From: JAHDBG01 sp963922315
Lineage (GTDB): Bacteria; Pseudomonadota; Gammaproteobacteria; Chromatiales; Chromatiaceae
Reading direction: 5' to 3'
Assembly (NCBI GenBank): GCA_963922315.1
Contig: CAWUID010000012.1
Coordinates: forward strand, 1 to 50,100
DNA: 50,100 bases
The translations under genes were made by a program, and so were the position numbers. A model generated the notes under the pieces. That model was not told the DNA's origin. It worked only from the letters and a program-made list of their open reading frames with translations, and ran no database searches. Below are positions 50,098 through 50,100 of the stretch, in pieces (positions within the stretch are counted from its first letter, which is position 1; each line of letters starts with the position of its first letter).

Positions 50098-50100
50098 CAG
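50039..50100. mobile_element. possible insertion-sequence end at the window edge
   Basis: The sequence from 50039 to the edge contains AACAGGCTGTTGAAATTCTG and then CACTACTGAGCC. Ends with CAGCCTGTTGAA-like inverted repeats are common in several transposon families, from pattern memory. It lies exactly over the first codons of the Wzy-like frame. No transposase is visible in the window, so this is tentative. Confidence 0.3.

Overview
The window reads as chromosomal DNA of a Gram-negative proteobacterium, most likely a gammaproteobacterium. The signs are NADH dehydrogenase I (nuo) genes, a System I cytochrome c maturation exporter (ccmAB), an NlpD-type lipoprotein, Mla lipid-transport genes, a porin ending in Phe, separate gyrA and parC, and an S-adenosylhomocysteine (SAH) riboswitch. 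I cannot name the genus. I see no rRNA, tRNA, CRISPR array or complete insertion sequence.

Layout. (1) 0-2.9 kb, minus strand: rmuC followed closely by a DUF262/DUF1524 (GmrSD-like) protein. (2) 2.9-11.4 kb, plus strand: nuoJ-nuoK-nuoL, then a roughly 3 kb AT-rich block of small accessory genes, then nuoM, then a two-gene membrane micro-pair and a shortened catalase-like exported protein. The accessory block holds an exported protein, a PIN toxin with a 56-aa partner, a BrnT/CopG-type toxin-antitoxin pair, a DTGA aspartic protease-like protein and a barstar-like remnant. nuoN is absent. (3) 11.4-31 kb, housekeeping genes: pheS (no pheT), ccmAB (no ccmC), parC, nlpD-like, gmk, porin, argB, the SAH riboswitch with ahcY and metF, panC-purB, gyrA, infA-lnt-ridA and mlaFE (no mlaD). 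Several textbook operons stop after two to four genes, so this chromosome has been heavily rearranged at gene boundaries.

(4) 31-50 kb, all minus strand: a surface polysaccharide or glycan locus running from the right edge leftward. The order is Wzy-like polymerase, Wzx flippase, acetyltransferase, glycosyltransferase, a WbpG/HisH/HisF amidotransferase trio, bi-domain oxidoreductase, methyltransferase, TauD-like dioxygenase, aldo/keto reductase-like protein, heparinase-like lyase, glycosyltransferase, and PglC/PglD/PglE/PglF-type genes. The last four would make and prime a bacillosamine-type (2,4-diamino-2,4,6-trideoxyhexose) sugar on undecaprenyl phosphate. The amidotransferase trio predicts an acetamidino-modified sugar. 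Many genes in the locus overlap or abut. Base composition is mosaic: AT-rich at the flippase/polymerase end and in the methyltransferase, GC-rich from about 33.5 to 39 kb.

The points most worth a second look are the accessory block between nuoL and nuoM, the overlapping dioxygenase/AKR-like/heparinase trio next to the amidination genes, the lnt gene with no standard start codon, and the repeated truncation of conserved operons. All function calls come from reading the sequence; no database search was run.
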